Positions 33,889 to 41,998 of a DNA stretch of 55,224 bases are shown in pieces (the first letter of the stretch is position 1; every line of letters begins with the position of its first letter). The DNA lies in the NCBI GenBank assembly GCA_035265935.1, contig DATFOC010000037.1, positions 1 through 55,224 on the forward strand, written 5' to 3'. Under the pieces are notes generated by a model. That model made no database searches, had not been told where the DNA came from, and worked only from the letters and a program-made list of their open reading frames with translations. Position numbers and translations under genes: made by a program. Origin of the DNA: JACDAN01 sp035265935 (GTDB taxonomy: Bacteria > Actinomycetota > Thermoleophilia > Gaiellales > Gaiellaceae).

Positions 33889-35086
33889 GTCGCAAGATCG
33901 CCCCGGCGTAGCGGCCGGCTTCCCGGATTCCGAGCTCGCCGGGCGGGAGCTCGACGACGAAGGAACGGGAGGCCGGCATGGCGCCGGCCTGCCACGCGGT
34001 CGCCGCGCCGGGAGGCCGCCGCAGCCGGGCGAAGCGCATCCCGGCGAGCCGCGCGTACCGCCTGGCGATCGGCACGCTCGGGCCCCAGGCGCGGACGAGC
34101 CCCTGCGGCTGGTGGAACCAGATCGTCACGTCGGGGCGGAAGCGGCGGATGAGCTCCATCGCGAGCCTCGTTTCCACCTCGGAGGCCGGCGCCGGGCCTG
34201 CGGTGGCGATGCTTCTCCACGTGCCGGGGAAGTTGCGGTTCAGGTCGACGCCGCGGGCATTTCCCCGCCGCTTCGCCGCGTGTCCGTCGGGGTTGAGATC
34301 CTGGACGACCGTGATCGAGCCACGCCTCGACGGGCGGGCGTGGAGCAGGCGCGTGGCCACGACGCTTCCCGCGCACTCGTTCCCGTGGATGCAGCCGACG
34401 ACGAGGATCCGCGGCCGGCCCGAGCCGAGCGTGAACGCACGGATCGGCAGCCCGCGTGTGCTTGTGCCCATCGGCGCCGACGAGACGCCGTCCCCCGGGA
34501 GTCGTACGTGGAGGTGGTTGTCGTGGTGGGCCGGGAGCACCTCGACGACGGCCGGCGGCCCGCGCAGGCCGGTGTTCGGCCCGACGAAGATCTTCGCCGC
34601 GCCGGCCGCGACGAAACGGTCCACCAGGTCCTGGGCGAGCGGCCGGTCGATCTGACGCGGAACTGCCGGCGGGCGCTCGCGTCGATCGCTTCGCGGGTAG
34701 TAGACGTCGGCGTCGAGCCCGTTCTGGTGTGACGCGTGGCCGATCCCGCCGTACCGTGAGCTGAAATCGCCGCCGTGCGGCCGCGAGAGGTCGCCGACGC
34801 CGACGCGGGGCGCTCCCGGATGGGCCGCCGCGTACTCGGCGAAGACGGCGAGCGTCGTTCTGATGAGCCGTGCATTCCCATAGCGCCTCCACTCGCGGTT
34901 GGGAGACCGCTTCCGGACGGAGTCCCACGTGAAGTGGAGCTCGCCCTGCGCCTCGAGCCGGACGCCGCCCGCGAGGCGGCCGTCCCACGGAAGCCCGAGC
35001 GAGCGAGACGGCGGCACTGCCGACGCGGCGCCGGCGGCGAGTGCGAAGGCGAGTACGAGGCAGCCGGCGATCCGACCGAAAGGCAT
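33872..35086 (-). CDS. secreted MepA-like (M74) endopeptidase fused to an M14 carboxypeptidase
   Basis: 404 residues with a signal peptide (1-23). Domain 1 (~45-197) has the LAS zinc motifs of MepA: SHQNGLD, with His120 and Asp127, and HHDNHLHVRL (187-196). Domain 2 (~212-400) has the M14 zinc site HGNE (His234, Glu237), LNPDG, GVDLNRNFPG (279-288), a likely third ligand His325 and catalytic Glu379 in VVELPPG. MepA cleaves DD and LD bonds between stem peptides; MpaA-type M14 enzymes trim meso-diaminopimelate from muropeptides. Joined, they could cut cross-links and trim the product in one secreted protein. Upstream open frame is spurious. Confidence 0.85.
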   Translation of the reverse strand: MPFGRIAGCLVLAFALAAGAASAVPPSRSLGLPWDGRLAGGVRLEAQGELHFTWDSVRKRSPNREWRRYGNARLIRTTLAVFAEYAAAHPGAPRVGVGDLSRPHGGDFSSRYGGIGHASHQNGLDADVYYPRSDRRERPPAVPRQIDRPLAQDLVDRFVAAGAAKIFVGPNTGLRGPPAVVEVLPAHHDNHLHVRLPGDGVSSAPMGTSTRGLPIRAFTLGSGRPRILVVGCIHGNECAGSVVATRLLHARPSRRGSITVVQDLNPDGHAAKRRGNARGVDLNRNFPGTWRSIATAGPAPASEVETRLAMELIRRFRPDVTIWFHQPQGLVRAWGPSVPIARRYARLAGMRFARLRRPPGAATAWQAGAMPASRSFVVELPPGELGIREAGRYAGAILRLSRAA

Positions 35087-35122
35087 TGCTCGTGGACTAT
35101 CAAACCCGCGTAGGATCCGCCC

Positions 35123-35602
35123 GTGAGCTTCGACGACTGGATGCTCGCGCTCCACGTCCTCAGCGCGTTCTCGTACGTCGCCGGCCTCGTGCTCTTCTGG
35201 GTGCTGATCGTCGCCGCCCGCCGGACGGACACACCCGGGCGGACGCTCAGCTTCGCCCCGTTCACCAAGGTGGGCAACGCCGCGGTTGGTATCGGAGCGG
35301 GCGGCACGATCGTCCTCGGGATCTTCCTCGCCTTCTCGGTCGGGGACTACGACATCTGGGATCCCTGGATCGTCGCCGCGCTCGTCCTCTGGTTCGTCGC
35401 CGCCGGGCTTGGCCAACGCACGGGCAAGGCCTACCTCGTCCCCGTGCAGAAGGCCCAGGAGCTGAACGCAGCAGGCCAGACGGGGCCGAACACCGAGCTG
35501 CTTGCCCTCAACCGGACCTCTCAGGGCCTCATGCTGCAATTCCTCGCGAGCCTCGTCCTGCTCCTGATCCTCGCGGACATGATCTGGAAGCCGGGCGCAT
35601 GA
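35123..35602 (+). CDS. four-helix integral membrane protein (DUF2269-like)
   Basis: 159 residues with four predicted helices. A His in the first helix (ALHVLSAFSYVAGLV) and a second-helix Gly-rich segment (GIGAGGTIVLGIFLAF) resemble DUF2269-type membrane proteins. GTG 35123 has TAGGAT ending 6 nt upstream. Its stop overlaps the next gene by 4 bp, and the two encode similar small proteins, perhaps forming a heteromer. Function unknown. Confidence 0.65.
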   Translation: MSFDDWMLALHVLSAFSYVAGLVLFWVLIVAARRTDTPGRTLSFAPFTKVGNAAVGIGAGGTIVLGIFLAFSVGDYDIWDPWIVAALVLWFVAAGLGQRTGKAYLVPVQKAQELNAAGQTGPNTELLALNRTSQGLMLQFLASLVLLLILADMIWKPGA

Positions 35603-36066
35603 GCGCGGTCTTCGCAGCCGTCCGCGCGGAAGAGCAGAACTTCCCGCTCTTCGTCCACGTGCTCGGGGCGACCATCCTCGTGGGCGGGCTCCTCACCGCC
35701 GCGACGATCCTCGCGCTGGCGCGCGGCGATGCCCGCTCGCTCCGGGTCGGCTACTGGACTCTGCTGGCAGTGTCGTTTCCCGGCTGGATCATCATGCGGG
35801 TGGGGGCCCAATGGATCTACTCCGAGCAGGGCTGGGACGACCTTCCCGACGATTTCGAGGAGCCGGCCTGGCTCGGAATCGGCTACTTCGCCGCAGACCT
35901 CGGTGGCCTGATCCTGCTCGTGTCCCTGATCGTCGGCGGCATCGGCGTGTACCGGCTGCGCGCGGACAAGGGCTCGGGCCTGCTGCGGGCCACGATGATC
36001 CTCTCCCTCATCCTCCTCGCTGCCTACGTCGTCGCCGCCTGGGCGATGTCCGGCAAGCCGAACTAG
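35599..36066 (+). CDS. second four-helix integral membrane protein
   Basis: 155 residues, four helices, with the same helix-1 pattern as its neighbour (LFVHVLGATILVGGLL) and an extracytoplasmic loop SEQGWDDLPDDFEEPAW between helices 2 and 3. Likely a diverged paralogue that pairs with the preceding protein. No domain of known function recognised with certainty. Ends directly against the convergent MFS gene (stop codons abut at 36066/36067). Confidence 0.65.
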   Translation: MSAVFAAVRAEEQNFPLFVHVLGATILVGGLLTAATILALARGDARSLRVGYWTLLAVSFPGWIIMRVGAQWIYSEQGWDDLPDDFEEPAWLGIGYFAADLGGLILLVSLIVGGIGVYRLRADKGSGLLRATMILSLILLAAYVVAAWAMSGKPN

Positions 36067-37521
36067 CTAGTCGGCCTCCAGCGCCGGCGAGGCCTCGATC
36101 GGTTCCTCGCCCTCCGCTCCCGGGACGCCCGCACGGAGCAGCGCTCCTCCGATGACGGCCGCCGCGAGCGCGAAGACCGCCCCGACGAGGAATGCTGCGT
36201 GGTATCCCCCCGTGAGCGCCTCGAGCGGGCCGTCGCCGGCCGCGGCGAGCGTCTCGGTCCGGGACGCGGCCAGGCTGGCGAGAACGGCGAGGCCGAGCGC
36301 GCCGCCCATCATGAAGGCGGTGTTGACGACCCCCGAGGCGAGCCCTGCATCGCTCGGCTCGACGTCGCTCATGGCGGCGAGGAGCACCGGGTTGAACGCC
36401 ATTCCGGCGCCGAGCCCGAGCAGGATCATGGGCGGGAGCACGTCCACGACGAAGCTCCCGTCCACCGGCGCACGAGCGAAGAGCAGGAGACCGAATGAGG
36501 CGAGCCCAAGCCCGACCGCCAGTGGCGGCCTGATCCCGAAGCGCATGACGAGCTTCGCGGAGAGCCCCAGCGACAGGAGCCCCATGATCAGGTTCCCTGG
36601 CAGGAACGCGAGCCCAACCTCGAGTGGGCTGTAGCCGAGCACGAGCTGGAGGTAGAGAGCCGAGAGGAAGAACCACGCGAACATCGCCGCGGCCCAGAGC
36701 ACCCCAACCACATTCGAGATCGCGAGGTTGCGTAGCCGGAAGAGGCCGAGCGGAACGAGCGGCGCGGAAGCTCGGGCCTCGATCATGAGGAAGACGGCGA
36801 GGAGGACGGCGGCCGCGCCGAGCACGCCGAGCGTCCGTGCCGATGTCCAGCCCTGCTCGTTTCCGTTCACGATCGCGTAGACGGCAAGCATCAGCGACAA
36901 CGTCACGGTCACCGCGCCGGCGACGTCAAGCCGCCCGCCGGCAGCCTCGCCACGCACCGCGGGAATCAGCACGAGCGTGAGCGCGAAGACGGCGATCCCG
37001 ATGGGGAGGTTGACGAGGAAGATCCAGTGCCAGTCCAGGACGTCGGTGAGGATTCCGCCCAAGAGCACGCCGATGCTGCCGCCCCCCGAGGCGACAAAGC
37101 CGAAGACTCCCATCGCCTTGGCGCGCTCGCCCGGCTCCGTGAACAGCATCACGATCAGCGACAGCGCGACGGCCGAAACCACCGCGCCGCCGAGGCCCTG
37201 AACGGCCCGAGCGACGACGAGGGCCTCCTGCGAGGTCGCGAGGCCGCAGCCCAGCGAGGCGACGGTGAAGAGCGCAATCCCGATCAGGAACAGGCGCTGG
37301 TGGCCGAAAAGGTCGCCGAGCCGGCCGCCGAGCAGGAGGAAGCCCCCGAAGGTCAGCAGGTAGGCGTTCACGACCCAGGCGAGCGAGGTCTCGGAGAAGC
37401 CGAGGTCCTCGCGGATCGACGGCAGCGCCACTCCGACGATCGTCACGTCGAGGACGATCATCAGGTCGCCCAGGCACAGCACCACGAGTGCCAGCCAGCG
37501 GTTGCGTCCCTCGAGGTTCAA
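36067..37521 (-). CDS. MFS transporter, DHA2 (EmrB/QacA) family
   Basis: 484 residues with 14 predicted helices. Helix 1 carries DLMIVLDVTIVGVALP (motif D1), motif A is GRLGDLFGHQRLF, and helix 5 holds FVASGGGSIGVLLGG (motif C) typical of drug:proton antiporters. The only start in a sensible position is TTG 37521, with AGGAG about 11 nt upstream; a nearby ATG is out of frame. Substrate unknown, probably cationic or amphiphilic drugs. Confidence 0.9.
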   Translation of the reverse strand: MNLEGRNRWLALVVLCLGDLMIVLDVTIVGVALPSIREDLGFSETSLAWVVNAYLLTFGGFLLLGGRLGDLFGHQRLFLIGIALFTVASLGCGLATSQEALVVARAVQGLGGAVVSAVALSLIVMLFTEPGERAKAMGVFGFVASGGGSIGVLLGGILTDVLDWHWIFLVNLPIGIAVFALTLVLIPAVRGEAAGGRLDVAGAVTVTLSLMLAVYAIVNGNEQGWTSARTLGVLGAAAVLLAVFLMIEARASAPLVPLGLFRLRNLAISNVVGVLWAAAMFAWFFLSALYLQLVLGYSPLEVGLAFLPGNLIMGLLSLGLSAKLVMRFGIRPPLAVGLGLASFGLLLFARAPVDGSFVVDVLPPMILLGLGAGMAFNPVLLAAMSDVEPSDAGLASGVVNTAFMMGGALGLAVLASLAASRTETLAAAGDGPLEALTGGYHAAFLVGAVFALAAAVIGGALLRAGVPGAEGEEPIEASPALEAD

Positions 37522-37566
37522 CGGTCGTTCATCTCCTGTGTCTACGACCTGCGGGGCCTCGGAAAT

Positions 37567-38010
37567 TCATCGCTCGAGCTCCTTGCCGAGCGCGTCGAGG
37601 AGGACTCCGGTGCCGTTCTCGCGCTGCGACGGGTCGTCGAGGCCGTCCAGGAATGCGCCTTGTTCGGTGAACACCAGCTTCGTGCCTTCGCCGTCGGGCG
37701 TGAGCTCGACCGTCGCCAGCGAGACCGAGATCCGGGCCTCGCCCATGTGCATGTCGTACGCGTAGACGATCCGCTCGTCGGGAACGATGTCCTGGTAGCG
37801 GCCTTCGAACGTGAAGACCGTGCCGTCCAGGGTCCCGGTGCTGACCTCGCGGCCGCCGACTCGGAAGTCCAGCTCGTGCTGCCAGTCGTCACCGCCGAAC
37901 CAGCGGGACTTGGCGACCGGGTCGGCCCAGGCCTCGAAGACGCGCGCCGGCGGCACGGCGTAGCTCCGCTCGACGGCGAAGGTCGCGTGTGTGACGTTTC
38001 GTTCGCTCAT
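37567..38010 (-). CDS. SRPBCC-fold (AHSA1/START-like) protein
   Basis: 147 residues of the AHSA1 type: FAVERSYAVPPARVFEAWADP at the start, SRWFGGD, a central beta sheet, and a long C-terminal helix. Such proteins bind hydrophobic ligands and are commonly paired with ArsR-like regulators, as here (4-bp overlap with the gene upstream). Ligand unknown. Confidence 0.88.
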   Translation of the reverse strand: MSERNVTHATFAVERSYAVPPARVFEAWADPVAKSRWFGGDDWQHELDFRVGGREVSTGTLDGTVFTFEGRYQDIVPDERIVYAYDMHMGEARISVSLATVELTPDGEGTKLVFTEQGAFLDGLDDPSQRENGTGVLLDALGKELER

Positions 38011-38357
38011 GTCGTCCTCTCTTGTTGAACGGCTTGTTGCTCGAGGTAATCCCCGAGCCGGTCGAGTCGCTGCTCCCAGTCGGCGCGTCGGGCGGCGATC
38101 CACTGCTCCGCCGTGTTCAGCGCCGCCGGCTCGATGTGGCACGTGCGCACCCGGCCGACCTTCTCCGTCCGGACGAGGCCGCTCCTCTCGAGCACGCCGA
38201 GATGCTGGAGCACGGCCGGCAGCGAGATCGCCAGCGGTTTGGCGAGCTCGCTGACAGTCGCGGCTCTGCGGCTCAGGCGTTCGACGATCGAGCGCCTGGT
38301 CGGGTCGGCCAGCGCATGGAAGACGGGGTCGGCGGCCGCAATCGATTGGTTAAGCAT
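38007..38357 (-). CDS. ArsR-family winged-helix regulator
   Basis: 116 residues: DPVFHALADPTRRSIVERL, helix-turn-helix AKPLAISLPAVLQHLGVLE, wing LVRTEKVGRVRTCHIEP. There is no metal-binding Cys pair in alpha-3 (the SELAKPL region has none), so it belongs to the SRPBCC-linked, non-metal ArsR type. ATG 38357 lies inside a 16-bp palindrome and 4 bp after the cupin stop. Confidence 0.88.
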   Translation of the reverse strand: MLNQSIAAADPVFHALADPTRRSIVERLSRRAATVSELAKPLAISLPAVLQHLGVLERSGLVRTEKVGRVRTCHIEPAALNTAEQWIAARRADWEQRLDRLGDYLEQQAVQQERTT

Positions 38358-38365
38358 TCGCTTAA
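38350..38365. promoter_or_regulatory. palindrome at the cupin stop / ArsR start
   Basis: TTAAGC-ATTC-GCTTAA is a perfect 6+6 inverted repeat. On the coding strand it contains both the TAA of the cupin gene and the ATG of arsR. TAATAC lies 8 nt before the ATG. It is the best candidate for an autoregulatory ArsR site giving arsR-SRPBCC independent control within the run. Confidence 0.5.
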
Positions 38366-38622
38366 GTATTACCAGATCGCGAGATGGCCACGAGCTGGGC
38401 CGTCTCCTCGCCGTCGTTGTGGATCCGGCGCAGTGGCAGCCCGGCGAGCCAGAAGGTCTCGCCGCTCGCAAGGCGGCAGCGCCGGCCGTCCCGCCACTCG
38501 AGCTCGATCTCGCCCCGCGCGACGAGGACGAGAGCATCGCGCCACTCGGGGTCGTGATAGATGCGGTCGCCGCCGGGCTCGACCGAGACCGCCCGGCACT
38601 CGAAACCGGGCGGGACGTCCAT
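38362..38622 (-). CDS. small cupin-fold protein
   Basis: 86 residues. A single cupin barrel: IYHDPEWRDALVLVARGEIELEW (motif 1 region), then GETFWLAGLPLRRIHNDGEE. Metal ligands are incomplete: H23 and H68 are present but the Glu is doubtful. ATG 38622 overlaps the sigma factor stop (ATGA), so it is coupled to that gene and may be its ligand-sensing partner. Function unknown. Confidence 0.75.
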   Translation of the reverse strand: MDVPPGFECRAVSVEPGGDRIYHDPEWRDALVLVARGEIELEWRDGRRCRLASGETFWLAGLPLRRIHNDGEETAQLVAISRSGNT

Positions 38623-39629
38623 CAGAGCGTCGGGGGAAGCCCGAGTGCCTCGAGAAGCTTCTCGTCGAGCGAGAACACGGTGATTTCTCCGACCACACCG
38701 TCCTCGATGCGGAGCACGTCGAGAGCGAGCGGCCTGTACTCCGTGTCGCCCGCGCGCTTGACATAGGCGGCCACCGCCGGCTGTTGGTTGGTGCTCGTTG
38801 CGACACGGCGCAGCGTGCCCCAATCGTCGTCGCCGAAGCCGCCCTGCACCCAGGCGTTGACGATCTCCCAGCTGCCGACCCACCACGACGGGTCCGGCGG
38901 CATCGCGCAGAAAGCGTCCGCGCGGAGCAGGCGCACGATCGCCTTCGCGTCGCCTCGTTCGGTCGCCTCCATGTAGCGCTCGAGGAGCTTCCGCTCCTGC
39001 TCGCTCGGCTCTGAGTTGGCGTTCCATTCGAGCCGCCTGCGCGGGAGGTGCTGCTTCAGCGTCGCACGGGCCCGCTGGAGCGCGCTGTTCACGCCGGCAA
39101 CGCTCGTGTCGAGCAGCGCCGCCGACTCCGCCGCCGACCAGCCGAGCACGTCTCTCGAGATAAGCACGGCCCGCTGTTTCGGAGGGAGCAGCTGGATCGT
39201 CGCGATAAAGGCGAGCTCGATCGTCTCCTTGGCGACGACCTCGGCGTCGGGCTCCTCGTTGTCCGAGGCGACCTCTTCGAGCAACCGGTCGGGATAGGGC
39301 TGGAGCCATGGAACCTCCGCGAGCGGCCGTCCGTCCTGCGGGGGCGCAACCCGCGGCCGGCGGACGAGCGCGTCCAGGCAGGCGTTCGTCGCGATGCCGT
39401 AGAGCCAGGCGCGGAATGAGGAGTCGCCGCGGAAGGTCTCCCGCCTCCGCCAGGCGCGGAGGAAGGTCTCCTGAACGGCGTCCTCCGCATCTTCCAGCGA
39501 GCCGAGCATCCGGTAGCAGTGCACCTGCAGCTCGCGGCGGTAGCGGTCGACGAGCGTCGAGAACGCTGCCTCGTCGCCGGCCCGCGCAGCAGTGAGGACT
39601 CCGGTTTCCGCCACGTTCAGGCTCATCAT
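38622..39629 (-). CDS. ECF sigma factor with C-terminal SnoaL-like domain
   Basis: 335 residues. Sigma region 2 is at ~22-88 (VDRYRRELQVHCYRMLGS, then DAEDAVQETFLRAW), region 4 at ~135-195 (LLPPKQRAVLISRDVLGWSA), and a SnoaL/NTF2-like domain from ~212 (LERYMEATERGDAKAIVRLL). This matches the SigG/SigJ-type ECF groups, in which the SnoaL domain replaces an anti-sigma factor. No anti-sigma gene is adjacent; the coupled cupin is the closest candidate partner. Two tandem ATGs (39629, 39626). Confidence 0.9.
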   Translation of the reverse strand: MMSLNVAETGVLTAARAGDEAAFSTLVDRYRRELQVHCYRMLGSLEDAEDAVQETFLRAWRRRETFRGDSSFRAWLYGIATNACLDALVRRPRVAPPQDGRPLAEVPWLQPYPDRLLEEVASDNEEPDAEVVAKETIELAFIATIQLLPPKQRAVLISRDVLGWSAAESAALLDTSVAGVNSALQRARATLKQHLPRRRLEWNANSEPSEQERKLLERYMEATERGDAKAIVRLLRADAFCAMPPDPSWWVGSWEIVNAWVQGGFGDDDWGTLRRVATSTNQQPAVAAYVKRAGDTEYRPLALDVLRIEDGVVGEITVFSLDEKLLEALGLPPTL

Positions 39630-39663
39630 CGAATATGACGGGCCTTGCCGGAAAAATCATCGG

Positions 39664-40245
39664 ATGGCCGCTAACCCGCCCGTCAAGTCCTTCGCGAGCC
39701 AGGCTGCCTGGGAGCGATGGCTGGACCGAAACCACGGAAACGAGGAGGGGGTCTGGCTCAAGGTCGCCAAGAAGGCGTCCGGCAAGCGGACGGTCACCGT
39801 CCCGGAGGCTCTCGAGATCGCGCTCTGCTACGGCTGGATCGACGGCCAGCGGAAGGCGTTCGACGAGGACTACTTCCTCCAGCGCTTCACGCCGAGGCGG
39901 CGGCGGAGCAGGTGGTCGAAGATCAACCGCGACAGCGCCACGGCGCTCATCGAGCGGGGAAAAATGCGGCCGCCGGGGCTCGCCGAGGTCGAGCGGGCGA
40001 AGGCCGACGGCCGCTGGGCGGCGGCGTACGACAGTCCCAGCAGAATCCAGCCGACGCCTGAGCTCCTCGCGGCGCTGGAGGCGAGCCCGAAGGCGAAAGC
40101 GCTCTTCGAGGAGCTCGACAGCCAAAATCGGTACGCGATCCTGTACCGCGTCCACGACGCCAAGCGGCCGGAGACCCGCACCCGCCGCATCGAGACGTTC
40201 GTCGAGATGCTGAGCAGGGGCGAGACGCCCTACCCGCGTCGGTAG
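39664..40245 (+). CDS. YdeI/OmpD-associated family protein
   Basis: 193 residues. It has the family signature KSFASQAAWERWLDRNH, VWLKVAKKASG, EALEIALCYGWIDGQRK and FTPRRRRSRWSKINR. YdeI-type proteins protect against antimicrobial peptides in enteric bacteria; the biochemical action is unknown. ATG 39664 is chosen because homologues start here; an in-frame extension to 39592 would overlap the divergent sigma gene. Confidence 0.88.
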   Translation: MAANPPVKSFASQAAWERWLDRNHGNEEGVWLKVAKKASGKRTVTVPEALEIALCYGWIDGQRKAFDEDYFLQRFTPRRRRSRWSKINRDSATALIERGKMRPPGLAEVERAKADGRWAAAYDSPSRIQPTPELLAALEASPKAKALFEELDSQNRYAILYRVHDAKRPETRTRRIETFVEMLSRGETPYPRR

Positions 40246-40281
40246 CTCGGCGGCCCGACGGAAAATTGGCATCCTGGGGCG

Positions 40282-41175
40282 ATGCCGCCGGACCTCGCAA
40301 TCCGCCTCCGCGGAGCCGTCAAGCGCTACGGCCCGATCACCGCCGTCGACGGCCTCGACCTGGACGTGCCGATGGGAACCTGCGTCGGGCTGCTCGGGCC
40401 GAACGGGGCAGGGAAGTCGACGACAATGCGCCTGCTCACCGCGCAGTCGATCGCCGACGAGGGCGAGATCGAGGTGCTTGGGTTCAAGCTCCCGGGGGAG
40501 TCGAAGCAGGCCCGTGCGCAGCTGGGCGTGGCGCCGCAGCTCGACAACCTGGACACGACGCTGACGGTCGAACAGAACCTGCTCGTCTTCTCGCACCTGT
40601 ACCGGATCGACCGCTGCGATCGGAAGGAGGCGATCGAACGCGCCCTCGTGATGGCGAAGCTCGTCGAGCGGCGTGGCGACCGCGTCGACAAGCTCTCAGG
40701 CGGCATGCGCCGGCGGTTGCTCATCGCGCGGTCGCTCATCCACCGGCCGCGGCTCGTTCTGCTCGACGAGCCGACAGTCGGGCTCGACCCACAGGTTCGC
40801 CAGGAGCTGTGGGCGCTGATCGACCTGCTCCGCTCCGACGGCACGACGATCCTGATGTCCACGCACTACATCGAGGAGGCGCAGCGGCTCGCCGACACCG
40901 TGATGATCATGTCCCACGGCACCGCGGTCGCCTCGGGCCCGCCGTCCGAGCTGGTGCTCGAGCACGCCGGACGCGAGGTGGTCGAGGTCTACGGCCCGCC
41001 GGCGCGGCTCGCCGAGGTCGAGGCCGAGGCCGAATCCGCCGGGCTCCGGACGCGCCGGACCGGGACCAGCGTCTCCGTCCTCGACGTCGATGGCTTCCGG
41101 GGCTTCGACGGCGTGCGCCGTGCGGCCAACCTCGAAGACGTGTTCGTGCTTCTCACCGGCGAGGAGATCGCGTAA
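40282..41175 (+). CDS. ABC exporter ATP-binding protein (NodI/DrrA-like)
   Basis: 297 residues. Walker A GPNGAGKST, GVAPQLDNLDTTLTVEQNL, signature KLSGGMRRRL, Walker B LVLLDEPTVGLDPQ, STHYIEEAQRLAD. The PQLDNLD region is typical of NodI-type exporters. Its TAA shares one base with the ATG of the permease gene. Confidence 0.92.
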   Translation: MPPDLAIRLRGAVKRYGPITAVDGLDLDVPMGTCVGLLGPNGAGKSTTMRLLTAQSIADEGEIEVLGFKLPGESKQARAQLGVAPQLDNLDTTLTVEQNLLVFSHLYRIDRCDRKEAIERALVMAKLVERRGDRVDKLSGGMRRRLLIARSLIHRPRLVLLDEPTVGLDPQVRQELWALIDLLRSDGTTILMSTHYIEEAQRLADTVMIMSHGTAVASGPPSELVLEHAGREVVEVYGPPARLAEVEAEAESAGLRTRRTGTSVSVLDVDGFRGFDGVRRAANLEDVFVLLTGEEIA

Positions 41176-41972
41176 TGGCCGTGGCCGCCAAGGCTCCCCG
41201 GATCGGCCGCCTCGAGCGCTCGGCCCTGACCGGCGTCCTCGTCCGCGAGGTCGTCAACTACTCCTCGTACTGGAAGTCGAGCACGTTCTCATCCACGGTC
41301 GAGCCGACGATCTACTTGCTCGCGTTCGGGTTTGGCTTCGGCTCGCTCGTCAGCACGATCAACGGCGTCGACTACGTCGACTTCGTTGGCACCGGGACGG
41401 TTGCCACCGCAGTGCTGTTCTCGAGCGCCTTCCCGGGCATGTTCGGGACGTTCGTCAAGTACCAGTTCCAGCGCACTTATGACGCGATCCTCGCCGCGCC
41501 CGTCGATACAGAGGAACTGGTCAGCGCGGAGGCGATCTGGATCGCGACACGCGCCGGCGTCTATGGGTGCGTCCCCATGATCGTGGCGATGTTCTTCGGC
41601 CTCGACCCGGCCTGGGGCATGCTGGCCGTGCCGTTCATCGCCTGGATCGCCGGCTTCGGCTGGGCGAACTTCGGGATCTCGATCGCCGGTTTCTCCAAGT
41701 CGTTCGAGAACTTCAACTACGTGGTCAGTGCCGTGCTGACGCCGCTCTTCCTGCTCGCGGGGTCGTTCTTCCCGCTGGACGGATTCCCCGACTGGCTCCA
41801 GGCGCTTGCACAGCTGAACCCGCTCTACCACCTCGTCCAGCTCCTGCGCGACGCCGTGCTCTACGGCTGGGCCGGCTGGGTCGACGTCGCCCACCTCGGT
41901 TTCCTCCTTGGCTTCGGAATCCTGATGTGGCGCATCGCGATCCTCGCGATGACACGCAAGCTCGTCGACTGA
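41175..41972 (+). CDS. ABC-2 exporter permease (NodJ-like)
   Basis: 265 residues, six helices: FSSTVEPTIYLLAFGFGFGSLV after a cytoplasmic start, QFQRTYDAILAAPVDTEELV in the loop, and PLFLLAGSFFPLDGFPDWLQ. Partner of the preceding ATPase. Exported compound unknown; NodIJ relatives export lipo-oligosaccharides or polysaccharide precursors. Confidence 0.9.
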   Translation: MAVAAKAPRIGRLERSALTGVLVREVVNYSSYWKSSTFSSTVEPTIYLLAFGFGFGSLVSTINGVDYVDFVGTGTVATAVLFSSAFPGMFGTFVKYQFQRTYDAILAAPVDTEELVSAEAIWIATRAGVYGCVPMIVAMFFGLDPAWGMLAVPFIAWIAGFGWANFGISIAGFSKSFENFNYVVSAVLTPLFLLAGSFFPLDGFPDWLQALAQLNPLYHLVQLLRDAVLYGWAGWVDVAHLGFLLGFGILMWRIAILAMTRKLVD

Positions 41973-41998
41973 GCGCCGAGGTCCTCAGTCGCCGCGAG

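Noticed and set aside
33872..35539. 555-residue version of the MepA-M14 protein
   Set aside because: The added N-terminal 151 residues are antisense to the membrane protein at 35123 and would precede a proper signal peptide.
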